In this document: positions 24,269-31,970 of the stretch, piece by piece
Numbering within the stretch: position 1 is the first letter of the stretch
Layout: the number at the start of each line of letters is the position of its first letter
The notes under the pieces: generated by a model
Databases searched by the model: none
What the model was told of the DNA's origin: nothing
The model's input: only the letters and a program-made list of their open reading frames with translations
DNA from: Verrucomicrobiota bacterium
Lineage (GTDB): Bacteria > Chlamydiota > Chlamydiia > Chlamydiales > JAEYWL01
Reading direction: 5' to 3'
Assembly (NCBI GenBank): GCA_023428915.1
Contig: JAEYWL010000083.1
Location: forward strand, 1-41,956
Length of the DNA: 41,956 bases
Position numbers and translations under genes: made by a program

Positions 24269-25063
24269 TTAGCAGCGGATAGTTATCATTAGCTTAATGC
24301 CGAATATATTAAATTGTGTGTCCATAAAATCAAATGGAAAGTTTTCGTGCTCGCCGTAGTGGCGATAGCGATAAAATGGGACCAAAGATGCATTTAATGC
24401 ATCCCAGGAATGTACATTGTAAATAATCGGCAGCTCCAATGCATATTGCATTTTGGCTCCCATAACTAACGTAGAGTCGTTAAAAGAGGGATCCCTGGTA
24501 ACTTTGCTTTTGCCGTTTATTGAGTATTTTGCTGTGAAATTAATCCCGAAGGTAAAGTCGCATAGTGTACATGTTGTGATAAACCCATAAGCAAAATAAT
24601 CAAATTCATTGCGTATTTGCAGCAATAAGGGAGAAGGTTCTAGATAGGTGCTTTTTTCAATAAAATGCCCATAGCCGATAAAGGGGATAATTAATGGATT
24701 AAAATCCCAGCAAGGCTGGAAGGTATACCCTAATCGCCCCTCTGCTTCAGTTTCAAATACCCTGGAACGGATTTCTGCACCGGAACCGCTATGTCCATTT
24801 AAAGTCCCTTTCGAGCGCATCCAATGCCCGCCGACATAAAGGGCATTGCCTAAAACGCGATCATAGCGTACTTCCCCACCAGCCATCCAGCCATCCTGCT
24901 GCGTCCCTCCTTTCCTTTTGCGATGTACATGATAAGCTTCAGGGCCAAATGAAAGATAAGAATCCAGGCAGCATCTGTCTATGAGACTCGCATGAGCAAG
25001 AGAGCAAATCGAGAGGAAAAAGAGAATAATTCTAAAGGAAAAAGATGAAATGTTGTTACTCAT
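24269..25063 (-). CDS. Probable outer-membrane beta-barrel protein
   Basis: A 264-residue protein with a signal peptide (about 1-25, ending LAHA). The mature part alternates hydrophobic and polar residues and is rich in Tyr, Phe, Gly and Trp, as in small beta-barrels, for example ALYVGGHWMRSKGTLNG, EAEGRLGYTFQPCW and LVPFYRYRHYGEHENF. It ends in IRC rather than the usual terminal Phe or Trp. Four or more Cys fit the disulfide-rich chlamydial outer envelope. No named family is recognised. It is divergent from the ubiquitin-like gene, with 203 bases between them. Confidence 0.8.
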   Translation of the reverse strand: MSNNISSFSFRIILFFLSICSLAHASLIDRCCLDSYLSFGPEAYHVHRKRKGGTQQDGWMAGGEVRYDRVLGNALYVGGHWMRSKGTLNGHSGSGAEIRSRVFETEAEGRLGYTFQPCWDFNPLIIPFIGYGHFIEKSTYLEPSPLLLQIRNEFDYFAYGFITTCTLCDFTFGINFTAKYSINGKSKVTRDPSFNDSTLVMGAKMQYALELPIIYNVHSWDALNASLVPFYRYRHYGEHENFPFDFMDTQFNIFGIKLMITIRC

Positions 25064-25266
25064 TGATCGTCAGTTAAATGGTAAAAGGTGATATATACAC
25101 TTAGCCTAAGTAGAAAGTCAAATTAGTTTTTGCCTGTTTTATCAAAATAATCTTGAATTTGGAAAACGCCCACTATATGTTATCTGCAATATAAATTGCA
25201 TGCCGGCAACCCTTATTGCTAAAAGCTGTTGTTAATAACATGCGTGAAAAATTGCGGAGCTAATCT

Positions 25267-26007
25267 ATGAAGCATATAAATACTCTATTGCTGTCTATTT
25301 TAATGTTAATGCCTTTTATGGGATATGCAGAAGAAATTCTTGTCAGGACTCCCAATGGCGATTGCCACCAATTGCAAGTAACCCCTCAAACAACCGTTGC
25401 TGACTTGCATCAGCATATATTGAGTTTAATGGATGAGCAAGAGCGGGCCTTATTGGAAAATCCTGCCTTTTCTGAGGGAGAAGACGGGCAAGAAGTAATG
25501 ATCGATCTTTTTTTGGATTATAGCTTGCTTCAAGGGCAATATCCGCATCGCGCGGCAGTTATCAACAGATCCTATGAGGCTGGTTTAACTGATAAAAATA
25601 GGGAAGACATAGCGTTTGTAGTAAATACTTTAGGCTACAATAATTGGATTGCCATCCTTAGAAAAAAAGGAAAATTGGATGCAACCAAAACAAGGTTAAT
25701 TACTGTCCATCCTTTTAGATTTTTAGAATGCATCTTTGCCGACGAAAGACTCAAGGTCGGCGCCAGAAATATTCGTAAAAGCGGAGGGCCGATTTGGTCC
25801 GGATTTATGGATGGGGTTATTGAAGGATGCGGAGAAGAGTCTGCAAAAGGGAATCTCAATCAGTACATCGACCAGTTTGCTAAAAGCGTTAAAATCGACC
25901 CGGTCCATATTAGGGATAAAGTAGAAGCGAAGAACTGGTACGGCCTCGTTGAAGCCCTTATAAAGTATATTCCGCGCGAAGGGGATACTAATCGTTACGA
26001 TATGTAA
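25267..26007 (+). CDS. Secreted protein with ubiquitin-like N-terminal segment
   Basis: A 246-residue protein. Residues 1-21 form a signal peptide ending GYA. Directly after it, residues about 22-52 read EILVRTPNGDCHQLQVTP and TTVADLHQHI, which line up without gaps with the first two strands and helix of ubiquitin (IFVKTLTGKTITLEVEP, TVENVKAKI). The remaining part, about 95-246, is helical with a conserved-looking GGPIWSGFMDGVIEGCGEES stretch and is unrecognised. There is no C-terminal diglycine. GCGGAG precedes the ATG. A secreted beta-grasp domain may be a host mimic or simply a convergent fold. Confidence 0.85.
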   Translation: MKHINTLLLSILMLMPFMGYAEEILVRTPNGDCHQLQVTPQTTVADLHQHILSLMDEQERALLENPAFSEGEDGQEVMIDLFLDYSLLQGQYPHRAAVINRSYEAGLTDKNREDIAFVVNTLGYNNWIAILRKKGKLDATKTRLITVHPFRFLECIFADERLKVGARNIRKSGGPIWSGFMDGVIEGCGEESAKGNLNQYIDQFAKSVKIDPVHIRDKVEAKNWYGLVEALIKYIPREGDTNRYDM

Positions 26008-26013
26008 TCATTA

Positions 26014-26187
26014 AAACCCGACTTGCTGCCTTCTAAGAGTCAGATTCGAGTTCTTTTCCTCTAAGAGCTCGCACGAAGCCTTGAAAATCAGTGGGTCATA
26101 TTAGTAATATGGCCCACTGATTTTTGCGAGCTCTTAGAGGGGAAATAATTTCGAATATGACTTATTATAAGACAGCAAGTCGGGTTT
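26014..26187. mobile_element. 174-bp palindromic MITE-like element, copy A
   Basis: Terminal inverted repeats AAACCCGACTTGCT at both ends, with no coding capacity. Internal inverted arms such as CTCTAAGAGCTCGCA and a central pair around ATCAGTGGGTCATATTA and its complement mean the single strand can fold along its whole length. The flanks read ATTA before and AAAG after, so any target duplication is at most TAA. The second copy at 41371 has equal length and lies in the opposite orientation. No transposase is present, so it would have to move in trans. Confidence 0.88.
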
Positions 26188-26279
26188 AAAGGCAGCCAAG
26201 AGCTTTCAAAAAAGCTTTTTGGCGCCGCTGCCCCGCAAACACTCGACAATTGAATTGATACAGGAACCGAAATCGATAT

Positions 26280-27365
26280 ATGACAAAAAAATTTTACTCA
26301 AGACTTAGTTATAGTTTCGGAAATGAAGACTGGAAAACCGAGCAAGAAGCTTTGGCCATTCAACCCGATGACACTGTATTATGCGTGACAGCCAGCGGCG
26401 ATCGCCCCCTTCACCTTCTTTTACGCCCTTGCAAGGAGCTGATAGCGATTGATGCCAACCCTGTGCAAAACTTCCTTTTGCATCTTAAAAAAACAGCAAT
26501 GGAGAAGTTAGAGTACAAGGAGTATTTGGGTTTTTTAGGGGCGGCAAGTTCTTGCAATAGACTTGCAGAGCTTGAGAAGCTTCTTCCTTACATGAATGAA
26601 GAGGCTGCAGTTTTTTGGAAAAGCGAAAAAAAGAAGGTGCAAAAAGGTGTGCTATATCAGGGATTAGTAGAAAGACTCCTGAAGAAGGCTGCAGTAGGTT
26701 TTAAACTGTTGCGGGGCAGGAAAGTAAAAAAACTATTTGAGTTTGAGTGTATTGAGAAGCAGAAAAAATTTATTAAAGAAGAATGGGATAACAAAATCTG
26801 GCAAAAGATCTTTCAATTCTTTTTAAATCCGCAAATATCCAAGCTAGTTGTCAATGACCCTGGACTATACACTAATGTCGATAGTGCTTATTCAAATGGG
26901 AAATACATCTATCATCGAGCCAATCAAAGCATGTGCAAATATTTAGCAAAACATAACTATTTAATGTCTTTGATTTTGCGCGGTGTTGTTAATGAAGAAG
27001 CCTTTCCTCCCTATTTACAACAAGCCGGGTTTATTAAAATAAAAACACACCTGCGCTTTCTAAAAATTAGAACTGAAAATGTAATTAATTATTTAGAAAA
27101 TGCAGCGGAAAACTCAATCGATTGTTTTTCATTGTCCGACATTGCAAGCTACATGGACCAAGCAACTTTTAACCGCCTAATGAAAGAAATCCATCGTACA
27201 GCAAAACCAGGAGCACGATTTTGCATTCGAGAATTGCTTTCCAGACAAAAAATTCCAGAAAGTCTTGAGAGTAAGTTTATAAGAAATGCAGAACTTGAGC
27301 AAAAACTGGAAGAAGAGGATATCTGTTTCCTCTACAGATTTATGACCGGCACACTCAAAAAATAG
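26280..27365 (+). CDS. BtaA/DUF3419-like aminocarboxypropyl transferase
   Basis: A 361-residue SAM-binding protein. LSYSFGNEDW near the N-terminus, then VLCVTASGDRPLHLL, LIAIDANPVQNFLLHLKKTAMEKL and YKEYLGFLG match the DUF3419/BtaA signature. BtaA moves the 3-amino-3-carboxypropyl group of SAM to diacylglycerol, the first step toward betaine lipids. The C-terminal block with DCFSLSDIASYMD and KPGARFCIRELL is the usual methyltransferase-like half. No BtaB N-methyltransferase is adjacent, so the product may stay unmethylated or the substrate may differ. The start has no strong ribosome site. Confidence 0.88.
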   Translation: MTKKFYSRLSYSFGNEDWKTEQEALAIQPDDTVLCVTASGDRPLHLLLRPCKELIAIDANPVQNFLLHLKKTAMEKLEYKEYLGFLGAASSCNRLAELEKLLPYMNEEAAVFWKSEKKKVQKGVLYQGLVERLLKKAAVGFKLLRGRKVKKLFEFECIEKQKKFIKEEWDNKIWQKIFQFFLNPQISKLVVNDPGLYTNVDSAYSNGKYIYHRANQSMCKYLAKHNYLMSLILRGVVNEEAFPPYLQQAGFIKIKTHLRFLKIRTENVINYLENAAENSIDCFSLSDIASYMDQATFNRLMKEIHRTAKPGARFCIRELLSRQKIPESLESKFIRNAELEQKLEEEDICFLYRFMTGTLKK

Positions 27366-27451
27366 TTTTTTAAATTTATCCTTGCATGTAATGTGCACTC
27401 CTTTTAGGATTGTTCCTTTATAGCAACTAAACTGACTTAGGAAGGTAATAT

Positions 27452-28123
27452 ATGTCTCTTCAAAAACTCTTTTATTCATTCTTGACACTGCTAGCATTTA
27501 CCACAACATCTGCTTTTGCCCAAGATAACTGCGATTGCTGCCCTCAACCACAGGAGCATAACTATAGCGTGCCTGAGTGCATTAAACCTATTCAATTTGC
27601 ATTATTCAACCCAATTCAACTATTTTCTGAATGCGAATCGATTTACGGCTTCCGCCTTAACCTGATTTATGGTGTCAACGAGCACCTAAGCGGTTTAGAC
27701 ATTGGCCTCATTAACAGATTAAATGGCGAATTAACAGGCGTACAACTCGGTGCAGTTAACTCCGTGCAATGCGATGTAAAAGGCCTACAGTGGGGCTTGC
27801 TTAACATGACGAAAGGCGATGTAATGGGTGCGCAATATGGTATTTTAAACATTGCCGGTGCTTCTGTTTTTGGTATTCAAGAAGGCTGGATCAACTATGC
27901 AGAATGCGGCCTATCCGGAGCTCAAGCTGGTCTTTACAACTATGCAAATGTAGCACAGGGTATTCAAGTTGGTATCATTAACAATACAGACAAAATGGAA
28001 GGAATCCAGATTGGCGTAATCAACTACACTCATAGCTTGATTGGCCTCCAAATTGGTATCATTAACTTCCAGACAGACAGAGAATGCTTAAAGTTCCTGC
28101 CGCTAGTTAACGCTTCCTGGTAA
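27452..28123 (+). CDS. Secreted protein with nine 15-residue GxQxGxxN repeats
   Basis: A 223-residue protein with a signal peptide (1-24, ending AFA) and a Cys-rich start to the mature part (DNCDCC). From about residue 76 to 215 there are nine units of about 15 residues with the pattern GxQxGxxN, for example GVQLGAVN, GAQYGILN, GIQVGIIN and GLQIGIIN. This matches surface repeat proteins of the LA_2272 type and suggests a stacked beta-solenoid. GAAGG stands before the ATG. An 11-bp-arm hairpin follows the gene. Probably surface or periplasmic; partner unknown. Confidence 0.87.
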   Translation: MSLQKLFYSFLTLLAFTTTSAFAQDNCDCCPQPQEHNYSVPECIKPIQFALFNPIQLFSECESIYGFRLNLIYGVNEHLSGLDIGLINRLNGELTGVQLGAVNSVQCDVKGLQWGLLNMTKGDVMGAQYGILNIAGASVFGIQEGWINYAECGLSGAQAGLYNYANVAQGIQVGIINNTDKMEGIQIGVINYTHSLIGLQIGIINFQTDRECLKFLPLVNASW

Positions 28124-28136
28124 GCACCTCTTAAAT

Positions 28137-28169
28137 CTTTGCTTGCTGCTCTATCTGTAGCAAGCAAAG
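28137..28169 (+). terminator. Hairpin after the repeat-protein gene
   Basis: Perfect 11-base arms CTTTGCTTGCT (28137-28147) and AGCAAGCAAAG (28159-28169) around an 11-base loop, 13 bases after the stop codon. There is no clear T-run after it, so it may be a weak terminator or an mRNA-stabilising end. Confidence 0.45.
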
Positions 28170-28218
28170 GCCTTCTCACTCCCATTCACTCATTTAAAAA
28201 AGCAAAAAGTCTGAAAAA

Positions 28219-28433
28219 GCGCTTAAAAGGACAATCGACTTTAGGGACATTATGGACCCTAACGACTAAATGGACTAAGCGCCAATCTCTTGAACTAAAG
28301 TTCTTGGTTGCTTATGGCAAACAACATAGCTAACATGAGTATGAAATTGGTATTTAAAATAAATGACTAGCGCTTAGTCTATTAAGTCCATAAGGTCCCT
28401 GGAGTCGTTAAAGTCCATTGTCTCTTTAAGCGC
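28219..28433. repeat. Large imperfect inverted repeat, GGGACCTTA family
   Basis: Two 64-base arms (28219-28282 and 28370-28433), each bounded by GCGCTT or AAGCGC and mutually complementary with scattered mismatches, surround 87 bases. Both arms are made of degenerate GGAC/GTCC units. The right arm holds AAGGTCCCTGGAGTCGTTAA, shared with the element after nnrDE. A 64-codon open frame across the left arm is considered accidental. It fills the gap between the repeat-protein gene and the thiamine operon promoter. Confidence 0.8.
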
Positions 28434-28558
28434 CTAACCCGGACTTTAGAAATTGTCTTTTATGACTCCTTATTCGATTATGCAAAACTAATAGAGATTG
28501 GGTTAGGTTAATCTTTAGCATATAGTATTTTTTATTGTTCTTTTTCTAATTTTCAATG

Positions 28559-28587
28559 TTGACAACTAGTAATCATATGAATAACCT
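28559..28587 (+). promoter_or_regulatory. Probable promoter of the thiamine operon
   Basis: A perfect TTGACA at 28559-28564 is followed, after 17 bases, by TAACCT at 28582-28587, a weak -10. Initiation would fall near 28594, exactly where the riboswitch begins. Confidence 0.5.
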
Positions 28588-28593
28588 ATTCGT

Positions 28594-28707
28594 GTCACCA
28601 AGGGTGCCGATTAGACGTTTTTATTTACTACGTTTAGGCTGAGAGGATTTAAAACAAATCCAACCTTTTGTACCTGATCTGGCTAATACCAGTGTAGGAA
28701 GCGTGAA
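28594..28707 (+). ncRNA. TPP riboswitch (THI element)
   Basis: The conserved blocks occur in order: AGGGTGCC (28601-28608), GGCTGAGAGG (28637-28646), ACCTGATCTGG (28672-28682) and CTAATACCAGTGTAGGAA (28683-28700). TCAC near 28595 pairs with GTGA near 28703 to close stem P1. It binds thiamine pyrophosphate and shuts the operon when TPP is plentiful. No terminator with a T-run lies between it and thiM. The palindrome AGGATATCCT overlaps the AAGGA ribosome site, which favours control of translation. Confidence 0.95.
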
Positions 28708-28764
28708 ATAGCATGCAAACCTATACAAATTAGCAGGTCTATAAGAATAGAAGGATATCCTGTT

Positions 28765-29571
28765 ATGCATGCTCCCAAAATTATGGAAAATATCGAGGCG
28801 ATCCGTCGCGAGTCTCCACTTATACACAATATCAGCAATTACGTAGCAAATAATATCACAGCCAATGTTCTGCTAGCATTAGGAGCCTCTCCGGTCATGG
28901 CTCATGCGATTGATGAAGTTGAAGAGATGTGTTCAAACTCTAAAGCTTTAGTCATCAATATTGGCACTTTAGACTACAAATGGGTGGTTTCAATGCAGCG
29001 GGCAGGAGCAATTGCCCGTGCAAAAAAGATTCCTATTATTTTAGATCCTGTTGGTGCAGGAGCTACAAAGTATCGTACCTACACGGCCCTTAGTTTGTTA
29101 AACGAGGTTACTCCCTCAATTATTAGGGGTAACGCTTCAGAGATATTGGCTTTAGCAGGAAGGCCAATTAAATCAAAAGGAGTAGAAAGCCGTCATAAGC
29201 CTGAAGAAGCTATCGAGGCAGCGCATGAACTCTCTGCTAAATATGGTTTAGTTGTTAGCATTAGCGGATCAACCGATATTGTGATTAAGAATAACAAAAT
29301 GTGCTCCATCGCTAATGGACATCCAACTATGTCAAAAATAGTAGGTTTTGGCTGTATTTCTGCAGCAGTTGTTGGAGCTTGCGCCGCAGTTAGCAAATCG
29401 TATTTTGACGCTACAATACACGCGATGGCTATTATGGGGATTACAGGCGAGAAAGCAGGAAAAAAAACCTCGTTGCCCGGTTTCTTTCAAATGCACTTTA
29501 TCAACGCCCTGCACACATTAAAACTAAGCGATTTTACAAATAATATAAAAATTCATGAAACCCGACTATAG
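28765..29571 (+). CDS. thiM: Hydroxyethylthiazole kinase
   Basis: Phosphorylates 4-methyl-5-(2-hydroxyethyl)thiazole for thiamine salvage. It is 268 residues, with the family features PLIHNISNYVANNITANVLLALGASPVMA, ALVINIGTL, ILDPVGAGAT and RGNASEILALAG. The active-site Cys197 lies in GFGCISAA, where most ThiM proteins have GTGCM; the Thr-to-Phe change at 195 is notable. AAGGA precedes the ATG. It is the first gene behind the TPP riboswitch and overlaps thiE by 17 bases. Confidence 0.96.
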   Translation: MHAPKIMENIEAIRRESPLIHNISNYVANNITANVLLALGASPVMAHAIDEVEEMCSNSKALVINIGTLDYKWVVSMQRAGAIARAKKIPIILDPVGAGATKYRTYTALSLLNEVTPSIIRGNASEILALAGRPIKSKGVESRHKPEEAIEAAHELSAKYGLVVSISGSTDIVIKNNKMCSIANGHPTMSKIVGFGCISAAVVGACAAVSKSYFDATIHAMAIMGITGEKAGKKTSLPGFFQMHFINALHTLKLSDFTNNIKIHETRL

Positions 29572-30202
29572 CTTATATCTTATTTTTGACCCCTCTGCAT
29601 TCCCACAAGAGCAAATAAAACTTTTTCTTACAGAAGCGATTTTGGGCGGAGTCTCAATTGTGCAACTGCGCATGAAACATGCTGCCCATGAGGAACTACT
29701 GGCATGGGGGAAAAGTATAAAAACCATCCTAGATAGATATCATATTCCTTTGATCATAAATGATAATGTCTTAGCGGCTAAACAAATACAAGCACATGGT
29801 GCGCACATCGGACAAAACGATATGCCCTATCATGAGGCACGCGCAATTCTTGGCCCTGATGCATGCATAGGACTTTCTGTGGGAAGTATCCAAGAGGCAA
29901 GCGCAGCTCTTCATTTAGATGCAGACTACCTTGGCATTGGACCTGTATTTGCCACTGCCACAAAATTAGACACGCCATTTCCAATTGGCTGCGAGGTTAT
30001 ATCCCAGGTGAGGCGCATGACCGGCAAACCTTTGATTGCTATCGGAGGATTGAATGCGAATAATATTGGCCAGGTGATGTCTCTAGGCGTTGATGGGATA
30101 GCTTTGGCTAGTGCTTTGCACTGCCCGCAACCGAGAAGTATGGCAGGTAGACTAAAACAATTAATTCTGGAAGCAAAAAATGACATGCACACCCGTTCTT
30201 AA
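29555..30202 (+). CDS. thiE: Thiamine-phosphate synthase
   Basis: Joins HMP pyrophosphate and thiazole phosphate to thiamine monophosphate. It is a 215-residue TIM-barrel protein. SIVQLRMKHA, PLIINDNVLAAKQIQAHGAHIGQND, IGLSVGS, ADYLGIGPVFATATK and PLIAIGGLNANNI are the usual ThiE blocks. In SIVQLRMK the usual ThiE Glu before Lys is replaced by Met. The start is inside the end of thiM, and the stop overlaps thiD by 23 bases, so translation is coupled. With ThiM and ThiD it completes the salvage route from free thiazole and pyrimidine. Confidence 0.96.
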   Translation: MKPDYSLYLIFDPSAFPQEQIKLFLTEAILGGVSIVQLRMKHAAHEELLAWGKSIKTILDRYHIPLIINDNVLAAKQIQAHGAHIGQNDMPYHEARAILGPDACIGLSVGSIQEASAALHLDADYLGIGPVFATATKLDTPFPIGCEVISQVRRMTGKPLIAIGGLNANNIGQVMSLGVDGIALASALHCPQPRSMAGRLKQLILEAKNDMHTRS

Positions 30203-31004
30203 AGTACTCACGATCGCAGGATCCGACTCCGGAGGAGGGGCGGGTATTCAGGGAGATATTAAAACAATTTCGGCCCTCGGCTGTTATGCTTTAAGCGTTA
30301 TCACCTCTTTGACAGCTCAAAATACAACCAGCGTAACTGCTGTGCACAACCTTCCGCCCAGTTTTGTTACAGCACAGTTAAATGCCGTTTTTGAAGATAT
30401 AGGAGCAGATGCCGTAAAAATAGGCATGCTTAGCGAAGTAAAGCTTATCGAGGCTGTTGAGGAATTTTTAAAGCAAGATCAGGCAGAAAATATTGTTCTA
30501 GATCCTGTTATGGTGGCTAAAAGTGGCGCCCGCTTATTAAGCAAGCAAGCAGAAACCATGTTGGTAGAAAAAATCTTTCCATTAGCAACCCTGATTACAC
30601 CTAATCTCGAAGAGGTTGAAGCGCTGACAGGACTGCATATTGAATCAAGCGGGGAAATGGAGCATGCCGCAAAAAGCTTTATTCAACTGGGCGCTAAAGC
30701 TGTGTTAATAAAAGGCGGACATTTACCGGGCAATGATACCTCAGACTGTTTGGCATATACCAAAAATGGAGTTTTACAAATAGCTTGGTTTCCAAGCTCG
30801 CGCATACCAAGTAAAAATACCCATGGAACAGGCTGTACTTATTCTTCTGCAATAGCCTGTTTTTTAGCGCAAGGGCATGAATTAGCTGAGGCTGTAAGAC
30901 TTGCTAAACAGTATTTGCATCAGGCAATTGCTGCTTCCGTAAATTTTCAAGTCGGCAATGGGCATGGGCCTTTGCATCATTTTTTTCAAATGAATAACAG
31001 GTAA
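30180..31004 (+). CDS. thiD: HMP/HMP-phosphate kinase
   Basis: Carries out both phosphorylations of hydroxymethylpyrimidine to HMP pyrophosphate. It is a 274-residue ribokinase-fold protein. The N-terminal block is TIAGSDSGGGAGIQGDIKT, with SALGCYALSVITSLTAQNT; then DAVKIGMLSE, VLDPVMVAKSG, LITPNLEEVEALTG and NTHGTGCTYSSAIA, which contains the catalytic region. It is normal in length and has no fused ThiE or TenA domain. It overlaps thiE and is followed after three bases by the TenA-family gene. Confidence 0.97.
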   Translation: MTCTPVLKVLTIAGSDSGGGAGIQGDIKTISALGCYALSVITSLTAQNTTSVTAVHNLPPSFVTAQLNAVFEDIGADAVKIGMLSEVKLIEAVEEFLKQDQAENIVLDPVMVAKSGARLLSKQAETMLVEKIFPLATLITPNLEEVEALTGLHIESSGEMEHAAKSFIQLGAKAVLIKGGHLPGNDTSDCLAYTKNGVLQIAWFPSSRIPSKNTHGTGCTYSSAIACFLAQGHELAEAVRLAKQYLHQAIAASVNFQVGNGHGPLHHFFQMNNR

Positions 31005-31007
31005 GGA

Positions 31008-31970
31008 ATGCTTAGCTCCTGTATCAGAAGACCCGCTGCCGGTTTTTTACAAACTGCCTTTTGGCCGACTTCTACACGGAGGGTAGTTGCTTGTTTAAAC
31101 GGGTTAACCTATTTGAATGCCGATAGCAGGGGCTATACTTCTATAAAAACACGTTCGTATTCTTCATTACATTTTGTTAAACAGGCCCCTCCGCTATTTA
31201 CAAACTCTTTTTCACAAGCTGCTAGAGGCGGGAATTTTGAATTTGCAAGGCATTTCAACTCCAATGCCGAACCGGAATCAGAGCTGGAAAAATTAAAAAA
31301 CATGACCTGGCAGGTAATTAAACCATCTTATAGTAAATGCGTTAAAGTGCTTAATAGTGTATTACATGGCAAGATAGGACCTGAACAGTTTCACTTTTTT
31401 TTAAAACAAGATATTTTATTTTTAGAAGGGGCAATTGAAATTTTTCAAGCTGCTCTTAAGCGAAATGACATTCCGCCTTTTGTGAAAGATTTTATTACAG
31501 CAATGATAAACTCAAACAAAAAAGAAATACGCAAACACACGGACTATCTTTTGAACAAAAATGAAAGTTTGCTAGAAAAGAAAGAGCAGGTTAAAGAATG
31601 TGAGGACTATTTGGACTTCATTAAAGAAATGTTTGAGGAACTTCCTCCTGAGGAATGGCCCTTCATAATTCTTTCCTGCCTCTGGATGTATCGAGAATTT
31701 TCAGTTAATGGAATTTGGAGCGTATCAAAAGACAACCCAATGTATGAATGGGCATGCACTTATGTCAATGTAGAGTTTGGTTCTACGTCTGTTTTTTGTT
31801 TAAAATTAGTTTTAGCTCGTTTGCAATCCAATCTCGAGCGAATGGATCCCCTTTTTTTTGTTATTCAATGCGCTGCCATTAAAGAATTTGAATTTTTAAA
31901 ACGCACCTTAACCCCAAAACAACAGTCTAGCCCATGTTTACAGGAATCGTACAAGGAACCGGAAAAATAG
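31008..31970 (+). CDS. tenA: TenA-family protein with presequence-like N-terminal extension
   Basis: Residues about 95-310 match the TenA/THI-4 fold: IGPEQFHFFLKQDILFLEGA, then PFIILSCLWMYREF with Cys224 at the position of the TenA nucleophile, and AAIKEFEFLKR near the end. TenA hydrolyses aminopyrimidine breakdown products of thiamine to HMP, which ThiD can use. Chlamydial CADD proteins are distant relatives, but the operon favours a thiamine role. About 90 extra residues precede the domain. The first 50 have seven Arg/Lys and one Asp, and contain TRSYSS at 48-53. TAAGGA lies just before the ATG. The end overlaps ribE by 37 bases. Confidence 0.9.
   Translation: MLSSCIRRPAAGFLQTAFWPTSTRRVVACLNGLTYLNADSRGYTSIKTRSYSSLHFVKQAPPLFTNSFSQAARGGNFEFARHFNSNAEPESELEKLKNMTWQVIKPSYSKCVKVLNSVLHGKIGPEQFHFFLKQDILFLEGAIEIFQAALKRNDIPPFVKDFITAMINSNKKEIRKHTDYLLNKNESLLEKKEQVKECEDYLDFIKEMFEELPPEEWPFIILSCLWMYREFSVNGIWSVSKDNPMYEWACTYVNVEFGSTSVFCLKLVLARLQSNLERMDPLFFVIQCAAIKEFEFLKRTLTPKQQSSPCLQESYKEPEK

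Noticed and set aside
28139..28333. 64-codon plus-strand ORF
   Set aside because: It consists mostly of the GGGAC-type repeat arm, has no ribosome site and a composition typical of repeat readthrough.
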